Positions 1-11,001 are shown, counted from the first letter of the stretch. The stretch: 64,000 bases of DNA from Siphonodentalium dalli (GCA_032622095.1 CP136068.1:157259151-157323150); one strand, 5' to 3'. Numbers and translations are program-made. The notes: generated by a model from the sequence alone, not told the origin.

Positions 1-85
1 GACTGCGGATACACTGTAGCTATATAACTGCTGACTGTTATTATTTTGGAAGTTACGTTTCATACCAGTTGATTATTACATTGTT

Positions 86-323
86 TTAACCCTTTGAGTG
101 CCAGGGGCCGATCTCATCGGCCCTAAACCTACAAAATAAGTCTGTTAAAGAATATAAGAATAAATTATTAAAATTGTAAAAAAAAAAAAAAAAAAAAAAA
201 ATTGTTAGGCCAATGCATTCTCTTATATATGCGACCTATGGTCGACTCGCATATATAAGAGAATGCATTGGCACAGGGTATATGGGCTGATACAAAAATC
301 GGACCTGGCACTCAAAGGGTTAA
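86..323. mobile_element. piggyBac-type MITE with internal hairpin (copy 1)
   Basis: The ends are TTAACCCTTTGAGTGCCAGG and its reverse complement, so the element reads TTAA-CCC...GGG-TTAA, as in piggyBac-type non-autonomous elements with a TTAA target site. Inside are a T/A-rich stretch with a long A run (about 178-201) and a near-perfect hairpin at 209-272 (arms read GCCAATGCATTCTC...). No coding capacity. This hairpin copy is 64 bp; all other copies in the window are 69 bp, so about 5 bp of the loop side is missing. Family assignment rests on termini only. Confidence 0.8.
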
Positions 324-381
324 CCACACAATCCTCAAAAAATGCAGTCTAACTGGGGGACCATCCCTGCATGATGTGTCA

Positions 382-579
382 TTTACAGTAATAACCTAAA
401 TAATCAACTCCTTAATCCACAGCAGAATTATGGGTAATTTTTCAGGATTTAGTCTGAAATAAGGCTTGTTGCTTTCGATAACCGAGAGCTTTCCGATGAA
501 TGGCATCAAGCCATATTTCCGACTAAATTACCTATTACTGCTGTGGTTAAGGAGTCGATTATTTATGGCATTACTGTAA
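382..579. mobile_element. TA-flanked foldback MITE, CAGTAATGC family, copy 1
   Basis: Inverted repeat with ends (T)TACAGTAAT and ATTACTGTAAA. The arms carry the family's shared core (AACCACAGCAGAATTATGGGTAA, split here by changes) and the centre GAAAGCTCTC. TA flanks the CAGT ends on both sides, as expected for Tc1/mariner-type MITEs. This copy is diverged from its relatives near 8.6, 9.0, 10.8, 11.5, 13.4, 15.0 and 26.0 kb. Confidence 0.75.
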
Positions 580-804
580 ATGTAGGGCAGTCCAGTATCT
601 TTCCAATTTATTGATTATTTCGAAGGTCAAGTTTCCACCTCCATAATGACAATGGAGTGGTATATTAGCCCGTTGTCTGAAGCAATAAACTACATTATAT
701 TGCTGGAGAAACAAAAAGTTCTCAAATAAGTCCAAAAAAAAAGTCAATTTGGTACCGAAAATTACCTCATAACTCACAGAAGACTCGTGTGCGTGCGATA
801 TAGA

Positions 805-1058
805 GAAGCCTTGAAATAGTGTGTCTGTCATTTGCAGAATGAGGTCCCCAGAGGGTGAATTTAGTGATGCTACCCTGCATAGCGGGCTAGCATCACCAAA
901 TTCACCCTCTGGGGACCTCATTCTGCTTACACCTCCGCAGAATGAGGTCCCCAGAGGGTGAATTTGGTGATGCTAGCCCACTATGCGGGGTAGCATCACT
1001 AAATTCACCCTCTGGGGACCTCATTCTGCAAATGACAGACACACTATTTCAAGGCTTG
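805..1058. mobile_element. hAT-type palindromic MITE (copy 1) with 8-bp TSD
   Basis: A nearly perfect 254-bp palindrome with ends AAGCCTTGAAATAGTGTGTC and its complement. Each half contains a smaller hairpin built on GAATGAGGTCCCCAGAGGG. The 8-mer GATATAGA lies directly outside both ends (797-804 and 1059-1066), an 8-bp target duplication typical of hAT elements. No coding capacity. The match of the arms suggests a fairly young copy. Confidence 0.82.
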
Positions 1059-1066
1059 GATATAGA

Positions 1067-1612
1067 GTGGAAAATATTGCAGGATTTAAATTCTCATTTC
1101 ACGATACACTAGCATTATGGTCTTAGTAAGAATAAATCAGTTTGCAGCCAGCATTTTATAAAACCTATTATGTCCACAAAGCTTGGTAATCATGGCACGG
1201 AAACGCTGCAGGGGAGGGTACAACGCGTGTAAATAAATTCAAGCCAAAACTTGTCAGACAGTGAAGAAAAATTTAATTGGAATTTGCATCACCAACAAGA
1301 AATTTCAAACAATTTACATATAAATGAGGATCGTTGTGTGCTGAGGGACATCTTAAATCCAGTCTGATTAAACAGTGAGAGATGCAACCATCAGGAATGC
1401 AGGGACGTGGTGACTGTGGGGGTGGGTGATAAAAATATTCAACAGTTGGAAATATCATATCTGACACAAAAGTTAGTTGAAAATATCAACCCAGAGTTTA
1501 AATCAAGATACACAATCGGATGTAACGTCTATAAATAACTTTTTCTTTTGGCTCCGGGGCTAAAACAAAATATTTCATTTTAGTCAAGGAACACACCCCT
1601 CAAAGCTCACAA
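1067..1612. other. Non-coding, includes a dispersed-repeat fragment
   Basis: No gene seen. About 1500-1612 (pyrimidine-rich TTTCTTTTGGCTCCGGGGC segment and flanks) resembles parts of the repeats at 59690-59775 and, inverted, 22780-22850. The rest is not recognisable. Confidence 0.5.
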
Positions 1613-2009
1613 TTAACCCTTTACCCAACAAAACGGCCAAAAACGCCCAAATAAAGCTTCAACAGCCTAAAATATCTTCGGTGTGTCTCAATAACACCAT
1701 ACAAATATGGATATCATTGGAACCGGTTCATTGACCACATTGTGATGGTTACAGTTATGCCCTGTGCCAATGCATTATCTTATATATGCGAGTCGACCAT
1801 AGGTCGCCTCGCATATATAAGAGAATGCATTGGCCTAAAAAAAATTTTAACAATTTTTATAATATTGTTCTACATTATTTGACAATTTTATCATTTTTAA
1901 TATGTGTTAAGCCATTGCATTCTCTAATATATGCGAGGCGACCTATGGTCGACTCGCATATATAAGAGAATGCATTGGCACAGGGCCGTTCTGTTGGGTA
2001 AAGGGTTAA
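1613..2009. mobile_element. piggyBac-type MITE with two hairpins (copy 1)
   Basis: Terminal inverted repeats TTAACCCTTTACCCAACA / TGTTGGGTAAAGGGTTAA give a TTAA-CCC...GGG-TTAA structure. Two copies of the 69-bp hairpin lie inside at 1766-1834 and 1911-1979, in opposite orientation to each other (GAGTCGACC loop side in one, GAGGCGACC in the other). About 150 bp of left arm sequence (CGGCCAAAA...) is shared with the copies at 9.8 and 13.7 kb. Confidence 0.82.
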
Positions 2010-2239
2010 CAGATTTTTATATTTATAATCTATTATTTTTCACCACATAGAATTTCTGTCGGCCTAGCAAAAATACTACAAGCTCTGGTAGGAATACTAG
2101 TATATACGGAAATGCCCGAAAACCACCTGTAGGGAATTTTGATTGGTTGTTGGGTGGGTTTTCTTGTTCTGTAGGGATTTTCGACTGGTTGTTGGGTGGG
2201 TTTTCTCATTCGCAGTGTTTCATACAAAGAATTTTGGTG
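2010..2239. other. Short unique stretch with a 2-copy direct repeat
   Basis: Around 2128-2215 a roughly 40-bp segment (GATTGGTTGTTGGGTGGGTTTTCT) occurs twice. A 64-codon minus-strand ORF through it only reflects this duplication. No gene recognised. Confidence 0.5.
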
Positions 2240-2620
2240 TATACAGTAATATTCCTTTGACTGTAGAAACCTAATTCACCCCCCCCCCCCGGGTTACTGA
2301 TTATTAACCCTATTCACCCCACTTGACTTCCTTACTGGTAAAACCCTAAATCACCCCCCCCCCACCGGGTTACTGATGGGTGTAAACTGTAATATTCCTA
2401 TTGTTAACCCTAATTCACGGGCTTTCTGATAGGGTGTATACAGTAATATTCCTTTGACTTACTTGTAGAACCCTAATTCACCCCCCCCCCCCCCCCCCCC
2501 CGGGTTACTGATGGGGTGTATACAGTAATATTCCTTTGACTTACTTGTAGAACCCTAATTCACCCCCCCCCCCCCCCCCGGGTTACTTATGGGGTGTATA
2601 CAGTAATATTCCTTTGATTA
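2240..2620. repeat. Tandem repeat with poly-C tracts
   Basis: About four diverged copies of a unit built as TACAGTAATATTCC...ACTTGTAGAACCCTAATTCA, then a C run of 9-20, then GGGTTACTGATGGGGTGTA. The C tracts differ in length between units, as expected of a replication-slippage array. Confidence 0.8.
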
Positions 2621-2906
2621 CGAGGGACTAAACAGATAATAAATCCCCCTGAACTGTCATGCAGCGGGTTCTTTGATCTCCATAACTGATAAAGACATGT
2701 AGAAGTATTTTTTCACCCCCAACATCTAATTGAATTGGAAGAGGAAATCAATATATTATGTATTATAGTGATTGTCCTATTGGCATGATCTGGTTTTCTA
2801 TACAACTCATTAAGGACGATGGACGGTCGATTCCTGGGGCGGAATTCCCATGCCGACAATAGGCACGAGTATGGTGGGATCTTTATAGTGATATTACTTC
2901 ATTATC

Positions 2907-3344
2907 CAACCCTGCAAATAGTGTGTCTGTCATTTGCAGAATGAGGTTCCAAGAGGGTGAATTTAGTGATGCTATCACACACAGCGGGCTAGGATCACCA
3001 AATTCACCCTCGGGACCTCATTCTGCTTAGGCCGCATCTTCTGGGAAGTATTTATAGTATCAAATTAACATTGTTTTTTGTTACTTTTTCCCTTCTAGGA
3101 AGTTTTTATATGCCCTTGCAGAAGATAAAATGTATAATTGAGGTGACAAATGGGCGAATATCAACAACTACAACTCGGGAACTTCAATCTGATCAGATGG
3201 GTATTCCATAGCAGTTGAGGCCTAAGCAGAATGAGGTTCCAAGAGGTGAATATGGTGATGCTAGCCCACCATGTGGTATAGCGTCACTAAATTCACCCTC
3301 TGGGGACCTCATTCTGCAATTGACAGACACTATTTGCAGGCTTG
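2907..3344. mobile_element. hAT-type MITE (copy 2) with 8-bp TSD
   Basis: Ends CAACCCTGCAAATAGTGTG and (reverse complement) CAAGCCTGCAAATAGTGTC. TCATTATC flanks both sides (2899-2906 and 3345-3352), a perfect 8-bp target duplication. Two hairpin modules of the GAATGAGGT(C/T)CC type lie at the ends, separated by about 200 bp (TTCTGGGAAGTATTTATAGT...) that also occurs in the copy at 7.9-8.6 kb. Confidence 0.82.
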
Positions 3345-3457
3345 TCATTATCACATGACCAGTCTGGCCAGGTTCTTATAGTGATATTCTTTCATTATCA
3401 CATATAATGCCAATATATTCACAGATGCTTTGTTACAGGTTTCTTTGTAACATATTC

Positions 3458-5465
3458 TTCTGAAGAGGTGAGGAATTAGCTGCTAGCAGGTGCATGGAGA
3501 CCTAGCAGGGACTTGGTTAGAGAGAGGGGTTAGCTGCTAGCAGGGGCATAGCAGGGACGTGGTTAGAGAGAGGGGTTAGCTGCTAGCAGGGGCATAGAGG
3601 CATAACAGGGACGTGTTTAGAGAGAGGGGTTAGCTGCTAGCAGGGGCATAGAGGCATAGCAGGGACGTGGTTAGAGAGAGGGGTTAGCTGCTAGCAGGGG
3701 CATGGAGACCTAGCAGGGACGTGGTTAGAGAGAGGGGTTAGCTGCTAGCAGGGGCATAGAGGCATAACAGGGACGTGGTTAGAGAGAGGGGTTAGCTGCT
3801 AGCAGGGGCATAGAGGCATAACAGGGACGTGGTTAGAGAGAGGGGTTAGCTGCTAGCAGGGGCATAGAGGCATAGCAGGGACGTGGTTAGAGAGAGGGGT
3901 TAGCTGCTAGCAGGGGCATAGAGGCATAACAGGGACGTGGTTAGAGAGGGGTTAGCTGCTAGCAGGGGCATAGAGGCATAACATGGACGTGGTTAGAGAG
4001 AGGGGTTAGATGCTAGGATGGGGCATAGAGACATAACAGGGACGTGGTTAGAGAGAGGGGTTAGCTGCTAGCAGGGGCATAGAGGCATAACAGGGATGTG
4101 GTTAGAGAGAGAGGTTAGCTGCTAGCAGGGGCATGGAGACCTAGCAGGGACGTGGTTAGAGGGGTTAGATGCTAGGATGGGGCATAGAGGCATAGCATGG
4201 ACGTGGTTAGAGAGAGGGGTTAGCTGCTAGCAGAGGCATAGCGGGGACGTGGTTAGAGAGAGGGGTTAGCTGGGGCATAGAGGCATAGCAGGGACGTGGT
4301 TAGAGAGAGGGGTTAGCTGCTAGCAGGGGCATAGAGGGGACGTGGTTAGAGAGAGGGGTTAGCTGCTAGCAGGGGCATAGAGGCATAGCAGGGATGTGGT
4401 TAGAGAGAGGGGTTAGCTGCTAGCAGGGGCATAGAGGCATAACAGGGACGTGTTTAGAGAGAGGGGTTAGCTGCTAGCAGGGGCATAGAGGCATAGCAGG
4501 GATGTGGTTAGAGAGAGGGGTTAGCTGCTAGCAGGGGCATAGAGACATAACAGGGACGTGGTTAGAGAGAGGGGTTAGCTGCTAGAGGGGCATAGAGGCA
4601 TAACAGGGATGTGGTTAGAGGGGTTAGATGCTAGCAGGGGCATAGAGGCATAACAGGGACGTGGTTAGAGGGGTAGGCTACTAGCAGGGGCATAGAGGCA
4701 TAGCAGGGACGTGGTTAGAGAGAGGGGTTAGCTGCTAGCAGGGGCATGGAGACCTAGCAGGGATGTGGTTAGAGGGGTTAGATGCTAGGATGGGGCATAG
4801 CGGCATAACAGGGACGTGGTTAGAGAGAGGGGTTAGCTGCTAGCAGGGGCATAGAAGGGATGTGGTTAGAGAGAGGGGTTAGCTGCTAGCAGGGGCATAG
4901 AGGCATAACAGGGACGTGTTTAGAGAGAGGGGTTAGCTGCTAGCAGGGGCATGGAGACCTAGCAGGGATGTGGTTAGAGGGGTTAGATGCTAGGATGGGG
5001 CATAGAGGCATAACAGGGACGTGGTTAGAGAGAGGGGTTAGCTGCTAGCAGGGGCATGGAGACCTAGCAGGGACGTGGTTAGAGGGGTTAGCTACTAGCA
5101 GTGAAGCTATAGGCAGAGATGTGGCTAGAGGGGTTACTAGTAGCTGCTAGCAGGGAACATAGCACAGATGTGGCTAGAGGGGTTAGCTGCTATAGCAGGG
5201 GCAGTGAAGCTACATGTATAGGCAGGGATGTGGTTAGAGGGGTTAGTCACTAACTGGGGCATAGAAATATAGCACAGATGTGGCTAGAGGAGTTAGCTGC
5301 TAGCAGGGGCAGTGAAGCTTGTAGGCAGAGATGTGACTAGATGGGTTACTAGTAGCTACTAGCAGGGGCATAGAAACATTGCACAGATGTGGCTAAGGGG
5401 TTAGCTGCTAGCAGGGGCAATGAAGCTACCTGTATAGGCAGGGATGTGGTTAGAGGGGTTAATTG
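3458..5465. repeat. 54-bp minisatellite array (about 2 kb)
   Basis: Head-to-tail array of about 35-40 units of roughly 54 bp: GGGGTTAGCTGCTAGCAGG, then GGCATAGAGGCATA(A/G)CAGG, then GACGTGGTTAGAGAGA. Units vary by short deletions of the AGAGA part or of the GGCATA part. From about 5100 on the units become strongly diverged (AGTGAAGCTA..., AGATGTGGCTAG), the usual pattern of an older array edge. Stops occur in all frames. Confidence 0.92.
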
Positions 5466-5469
5466 CTAG

Positions 5470-5912
5470 CTAGTATACAAATTGAGTGGAAATAACTAGT
5501 AAAAGGCTTGAATGGCAATTTAATTGAGTGCAATACTGCTTCAAAGAATTCAACATTATGTTAGGTGTGTGCTGGAAAATTGTGAACATCCATTTTGCAA
5601 GAAACCTTTGGGCTGAAATGAGTTTTTAGGTCATATTATTGTCCATTGCCAAATTTCCAGCTTACCAGCTACATGTATCTCTCAATCTCTAACACTGTGG
5701 CCTATTGTTGATTGCTCCCAGCTTGAGTGGACTGACCTGCATACCAACATTGGGCTAGTTTCTTGATGTAATATATAATATGTTGATGTGGTCTTCAGAT
5801 AATATATATTCCTTAATGTGGTGTACTATAGTTTAACAATTAAGTAGTTTTCTGTGTAGATCCATCTAAACTTTCCACCTCCTGACATAGCTCAGGCGTG
5901 GAAACCCCTCAA
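5470..5912 (+). repeat. Dispersed repeat D1, copy 1
   Basis: This sequence is shared with 14047-14890. A central part (GCTCCCAGCTTGAGTGGACT, then GACCTGCATACCAACATTGG) is nearly identical in both. The segment 5845-5912 matches 14047-14110 in inverted orientation. The copy at 14 kb carries an extra 365-bp element at the position equivalent to TTA 5561-5563. No coding potential seen. Confidence 0.72.
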
Positions 5913-5917
5913 CAGAT

Positions 5918-6215
5918 GATGGTGTCACCCCCTACACCCATGAATCCTGAATACCAGTTAACAGAGAGGGGTCACCCCCTACATCCATGAATCCTGAATA
6001 CCAGTTAACAGAGAGGGGTCACCCCCTACACCCATGAATCCTGAATACCAGTTAACAGAGATGGGTCACCCCATACACACATGAATCCTGAATACCAGTT
6101 AACAGAGAGGGGTCACCCCCTACATCCATGAATCCTGAACACCTGTTAATAGAGAGGGTCACCCCCTACACACATGAATCCTGAATACATGTTAACAGAT
6201 AGGGGTGAATCCTGC
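5918..6215. repeat. 47-bp tandem repeat
   Basis: About six units of roughly 47 bp: CACCCCCTACACCCATGAAT then CCTGAATACCAGTTAACAGAGAGGGGT. The first four are close; the last ones are degenerate. A lone fragment of the same unit recurs at about 6455-6505. Confidence 0.85.
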
Positions 6216-6618
6216 ATACCAGTTAAGTAATTATGGAAATTGAATACATACTTAGTAAATTTACACTCATATCATTGTTTTCACATATTTGCTGACGAAG
6301 TATCCATAATTCAACATATCATGAGGACTTGAAGAGGTATATTAGAATGAAGTATACTGACATACAAAATATGTCATTCTCCATAGATAATAATCAAAAT
6401 GTGTGTAACTTTGTGCTATAAAAGCTGCATACCAGCCTTTTTGTTAAATTGGGCACATGAATCCCGAGTACCAGTTAACAGAGGGGTGTGAACACCCCCT
6501 TGCTTTATGTTGATTCCAGCACCCCTGGTGGGACATCACAACCAATATGTCATAATGTGTGGTTCTAATTCAACTGTTTATATACTATACTCTTTATAAA
6601 AAAAAAAAATACTAAGGT
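6216..6618. other. Non-coding gap
   Basis: AT-rich sequence with one stray fragment of the 47-bp repeat at 6455-6505. No gene or element boundary seen. Confidence 0.5.
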
Positions 6619-6849
6619 TTAACCCTTTGAGTGTCAGGTCGATTTTTGGATCAACCAATATACCCTGTGCCAATGCATTCTCTTATATATGCGAGTCGAC
6701 CATAGATCGCCTCGCATATATAAGAGAATGCATTGGCCTAACCCTTTTTTTTTTTTTACAATTTTAATAATTTATTCTTATATTCTTTAACAGACTTATT
6801 TTGTAGGTTTAGGGCCGATGAGATCGGCCCCTGGCACTCAAAGGGGTAA
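6619..6849. mobile_element. piggyBac-type MITE with hairpin (copy 2)
   Basis: Same family as 86-323 in the opposite orientation: TTAACCCTTTGAGTG on the left, CTGGCACTCAAAGGGG on the right, with the final TTAA changed to GTAA. The 69-bp hairpin is at 6669-6737. The segment TTTAGGGCCGATGAGATCGG is the reverse complement of the matching part of copy 1. Confidence 0.78.
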
Positions 6850-7035
6850 AACCATGGGATGAATCTCTACTCTGTCTAATGCCCGTGGAGATAATATTCC
6901 ACCAGTACAAAACCTGGGAACTATTTTAAAGTTTTGACAGGGAACCTTATAAAGTCGAAAAAATAACACGGGGAATATATTTCTTAGTTGTTATCTGTTT
7001 CTTAATAGTGTACTTCATCTGGCATGTGAAGGAGA
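6850..7035 (+). repeat. Dispersed repeat D2, copy 1
   Basis: Shares the string ATGAATCTCTACTCTGTC...ATTCCACCAGTACAAA...TTTTGACAGGGAACCTTATAA with 11466-11850 and 59409-59600. Not coding. The 11-kb copy is interrupted by other elements. Confidence 0.65.
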
Positions 7036-7892
7036 AATTGTTCACAGTGTACATGGAATGTTGTTGTGTGAACACATGGTTGTCATTAATGCGGAAGATT
7101 CCCAACACAAGCCGACGATTTCCGGAAACCTACGGATAACTTTGGGACTATACTGATAAAGAAACTAAAGTGCTTTTCGCGAAAAACATAACGACAATAG
7201 AACTGCATTTTCTCTCACACAATGTGTGTTTTGTGGATAATATCATGTTCATACTATCATTATACAATACCATTAATATATTCTTGAGGAAATGTTCTTA
7301 ATTTGGTAACTGTTATTTCTAAATTATAACCTACAACGAAGGCCATCCACGCCTTTAAATAAATAGGTTTAAGTCCACCATGAACCTTTGTAAAAACAAT
7401 CACAACTGTCATAATGTGGGGTTCTAAGTCAAGTGTTAGTTTTACACTGTTTCACCCTTTGTTTTTAATGAGATCAAGTCGTGTAGCAAAGTGTTTGCAA
7501 TCCATTCATGCTTTAAATAAACCCCAACAGAGGATGTACACTCCACATTACTGAATGAAAGACTTGCCTAAGGAAGTATTTATAATCTAAGGAATCTACA
7601 AATTAATAACAGATTTCAATGCCAAATTTCATGTTCTGATAGAAAGTTAATAGGGACACTACAGTTCATTCACCATAAACATGACCTGCTTCTCATGAAT
7701 ACAAGGACTATGAAAATAGCCAGAGCTCCATTTAACTGGATTCGCATCACAATTTGCGATGCAATTTCCAATTTCTGCTTACCAATGAAAAAACATGTAA
7801 CAGCAGGAAATGCTATACAAAATCTAGCCAATGCTGCAAAATGCTATACTAATATAAAAAATCAAATTGACACCTGCCAATACATGTACATG
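7036..7892. other. Non-coding gap
   Basis: No recognisable element. A 66-codon plus-strand ORF at 7695-7895 shows no domain and is probably chance. A short echo of the D1/D2 type text (GGCCATCCACGCCTTTAAAT) occurs here. Confidence 0.45.
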
Positions 7893-8604
7893 TAGCATGT
7901 CTGTCATTTGCAGAATGAGGTCCCCAGAGGGTGAATTTAGTGATGCTAACATTACCAAATTCACCCTCTGGGGACCTCATTCGGCTTAAGCCTTATCTTC
8001 TGGGAAGTATATATAGTCTCAAATTAACATTGTTTTTAAGTTACTTTTTTCCTTCTAGGAAGTTTCAATATTCCCTAATTTGCAGAAGATAAAATGCATA
8101 ATCGAGGTTACAAATGGGTGAACATAACCAACTTCAACTGGAGAAATTCAATCTGATCCTAGGTCTCCCATAGCAGTTGAGGCCTAAGCCTAAGGCCTAA
8201 TGAGGTCCCCAGAGGGTGAATTTAGTGATGCTAACATTACCAAATTCACCCTCTGGGGACCTCATTCGGCTTAGGCCTTATCTTCTGGGAAGTATATATA
8301 GTCTCAAATTAACATTGTTTTTAAGTTACTGTTTTCCTTCTAGGAAGTTTCAATATTCCCTAATTTGCAGAAGATAAAATGCATAATCGAGGTTACAAAT
8401 GGGTGATCATAACCATCTTCAACTGGAAAAATTCAATCTGATCCTAGGTCTCCCATAGCAGTTGAGGCCTAAGCCTAAGGCCTAATGAGGTTCCCAACTT
8501 CCCAGGAGTGAATTTGGTGATGCTAGCCCACCATGTGGGATAGCATCACTTAATTCTCGCTCTGGGACCGCATACTGCAAATGACAGGCACACTATATGC
8601 AAGC
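7893..8604. mobile_element. hAT-type MITE (copy 3), internally duplicated
   Basis: Begins with truncated TIR text (ATGTCTGTCATTTGCAGAATG) and ends with TGCAAATGACAGGCACACTA. The inner block (hairpin GGTCCCCAGAGGGTGAATTT... plus TTCTGGGAAGTATATATAGT... about 300 bp) is repeated twice in tandem with very few differences (about 7906-8190 and 8190-8500). No clear 8-bp duplication because the left end is worn. Confidence 0.72.
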
Positions 8605-8626
8605 TAAAATGGTGTTCTCACCCGAT

Positions 8627-8843
8627 ATACAGTAATGCTCTAAGTAATCGACTTCTTAACCGCAGAAGAATTATGGGTAACTTTTCAGGATTTAGTCAGA
8701 AATATGGCTTGTTGCCATTCATCGGAAAGCTCTCCCCGAGAGCTTTCCGATGAATGGCAACAAGCCATATTTCCGACTAAATCCTGAAAAGTTACCCATA
8801 ATTCTTCTGTGGTTAAGAAGTCGATTACTTAGAGCATTACTAT
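8627..8843. mobile_element. TA-flanked foldback MITE, CAGTAATGC family, copy 2
   Basis: Long perfect inverted repeat of about 100-bp arms: TACAGTAATGCTCTAAGTAA ... GAGCATTAC. The centre is GGAAAGCTCTCCCCGAGAGC. Flanking TA on the left; the right end reads TATA. Confidence 0.8.
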
Positions 8844-8970
8844 ATGTTGAACTCTCCCTACTGTAGACCCAAACTCAATGCAGCGTACTCTACATCAGCA
8901 CTGCGATATAGCACTGCCACAAGGATGGTACTTTGTGGACCAATACATCTATTTTTACATATGGTCGGAA

Positions 8971-9172
8971 TTACATTAATGCCCTAAATAATCGACCCCT
9001 TAACCACAGCAGAATTATGGGTAACTTTTTCAGGCTTGTTGCTATTCATTGGAAAGCTCTCACTGAGAGCTTTCCGATGAATGGCAACAAGCCATATTTC
9101 TGACTAAATCCTGAAAAATTACCCATAATTCTGCTGTGGTTAAGGAGTCGATTATTTAGAGCATTACTGTAT
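8971..9172. mobile_element. TA-flanked foldback MITE, CAGTAATGC family, copy 3
   Basis: Arms as in copy 2 (AATCGACCCCTTAACCACAG), left arm shortened by loss of about 20 bp after AACTTTTTCAGG. Ends TACATTAATGCCC / GGCATTACTGTA-like with TA flanks. Confidence 0.78.
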
Positions 9173-9242
9173 ATAGTATCATGCATCAGGCGCCATGGGA
9201 GGGGGTCAATCAAAACAGCAAAGGGTGTTCATAATTAAAATA

Positions 9243-9424
9243 TGTTGTGGACATATACAGAACACAATGCGCATCTTAATCGAGACTCTTTTATCGAATG
9301 AGTTGCGGATGGCGCAAGGATATATTTCGCGAGAGCGTAGCTCGAGCGAAATATAACTTGGCGCCGTCCGCAACGAGTTCGATAAAAGATTCGAGATTAT
9401 GATGCAAGTTGTGTTCTGTATCTA
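9243..9424. mobile_element. Foldback element around a TTCGCGAGAGCG-type centre
   Basis: Inverted repeat: CAGAACACAATGCGCATC...CGAGACTCTTTTATCGAA on the left is mirrored by TTCGATAAAAGATTCGAG...GTTGTGTTCTGTA on the right. The inner arms carry GCGGATGGCGCAAG / CTTGGCGCCGTCCGC. No coding. Family unknown. Confidence 0.68.
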
Positions 9425-9788
9425 TTCTACACCGTTCAGTCAGATAAGTTCAATCCATGAATGTCACCTTCATTGTTACTATAGCTACCTTTATTGTGAT
9501 TTAAGTCTCACAAATAACCAGTAATTATGGGGGGGTCACCGGAAGCAGGTGATCGACGTAATGTACGTCATCTTTCTTGACGACAACGTCAACAAAAATA
9601 GTTCAGGCTTGTATTCCACTAGAGGTGTACACTAATATGTATTCAATGGCTGGGATTCCGTTGAATACATGTGATTCACGTCAATGGGTGTGGAATAATA
9701 TGTCTTCCATGAGAGCAAGAACATTATAATTCAACAGCACTAATAGTGCTGTTGAATATGTTCTTTAAACCCGTAACAGGGTTAAAAT
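9425..9788. other. Non-coding gap
   Basis: Contains a small inverted repeat (TTCAACAGCACTAATAGTGC / TGTTGAA around 9740). No gene. Confidence 0.5.
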
Positions 9789-10163
9789 TTAACCCTTTAC
9801 CCAACAAAACGGCCAAAACCGGCCAAATAAAACTTCAACAGCCTAAAATATCTTCGGTCTGTCTCAATAGAACCATACAAATATGGATATCATTGGAACC
9901 GGCTCCTTGACCACATTGTGATAGTTACAGTTACTAGTATGCCCTGTGCCAATGCATTCTCTTATATATGCGAGTCGACCATAGGTCGCCTCTCATATAT
10001 AAGAGAATTCATTGGCCATTTTTTCTTACATTCTTTAACAATTTTATAATTTTTAATGTGTTAAGCCAATGCATTCTCTTATATATGCAAGGCGACCTAT
10101 GGTCGACTCGCATATATAAGAGAATGCATTGGCACAGGGCCCTTCTGTTGGGTAAAGGGTTAA
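9789..10163. mobile_element. piggyBac-type MITE with two hairpins (copy 2)
   Basis: Same family as 1613-2009: TTAACCCTTTACCCAACA at the left, TCTGTTGGGTAAAGGGTTAA at the right. Hairpins at 9948-10016 and 10065-10133 in opposite orientation. ORFs of 70-130 codons crossing it on both strands are by-products of the palindromes. Confidence 0.82.
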
Positions 10164-10560
10164 TTGAAAGCAGGTTGCAAGAAGCAGAAGCACAAAAAAT
10201 GTCAAGTGATAGAAGCAACAAGAATTATCTGATTTCTCTGTGGGATATCACACATACTCCAAGGTATTACAACAAACTCTCAGCCTATACAGGTACCTAT
10301 ACACACATCACATACCTACAGGTATGGATGCTAGTACCTGTCTGTTTTAGTTTAATACCCAGTAGGTAATTAAATTAATCTCAATCAAAGATTGATTCTC
10401 CATACCTGATATCTGCCATAAAAATCTATACACAGTCAGTGTCAGAATAAATGATTCAGCTTACCTATCAGCTGCCATAAATCTTCAACAAGTACAGTTA
10501 TAGCCAGAGGAAATGATACAGTGCACAAGCACAGAATGGTAAAAGTAATGATGTTAATTT
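10164..10560. other. Non-coding gap
   Basis: Unique AT-rich sequence with several CATACCT / GGTATG words. No gene recognised. Confidence 0.45.
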
Positions 10561-10655
10561 GAGATTATAGATACTTCCCAGAAATGAGGCCTAAGAAAAA
10601 TGAGGTAGTCAGAAAGTGAATTTGGTGATGCTAGCCAAGGTGCGGGTCCACATTG
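10561..10655. mobile_element. hAT-type MITE fragment
   Basis: GATACTTCCCAGAA...GAGGCCTAAG...GTGAATTTGGTGATGCTAGCC are pieces of the hAT-type MITE seen at 2.9 and 7.9 kb, heavily mutated and without ends. Confidence 0.6.
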
Positions 10656-10781
10656 ACATTCCAACAACCCAGCCCACCCCCATGAACCAGATCAAACTCA
10701 CATATTCGAAGAATTTTATTTGCTCACAAATATGCTACTGTTAGTCTAAAAACAACAAACAATTTCAACATACATGTGGTG

Positions 10782-11001
10782 TACAGTAATGCCCTAAGTA
10801 ATCGACCCCTTAACCACAGCAGAATTATGGGTAACTTTTCAGGATTTAGTCGGAAATATGGCTTGTTGCCATTCATCGTAAAGCTCTCAGTGAGAGCTTT
10901 CTGAAGAATGGCAACAAGCCATATTTCCGACTAAATCCTGAAAAGTTACCCATAATTCTGCTGTGGTTTATAAGGGGTCGATTACTTAGGGCATTACTGT
11001 A
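10782..11001. mobile_element. TA-flanked foldback MITE, CAGTAATGC family, copy 4
   Basis: Arms of about 100 bp with few mismatches: TACAGTAATGCCCTAAGTAA ... TTACTTAGGGCATTACTGTA. Centre AAGCTCTCAGTGAGAGCTTT. TA on both sides. One of the least decayed copies. Confidence 0.83.
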
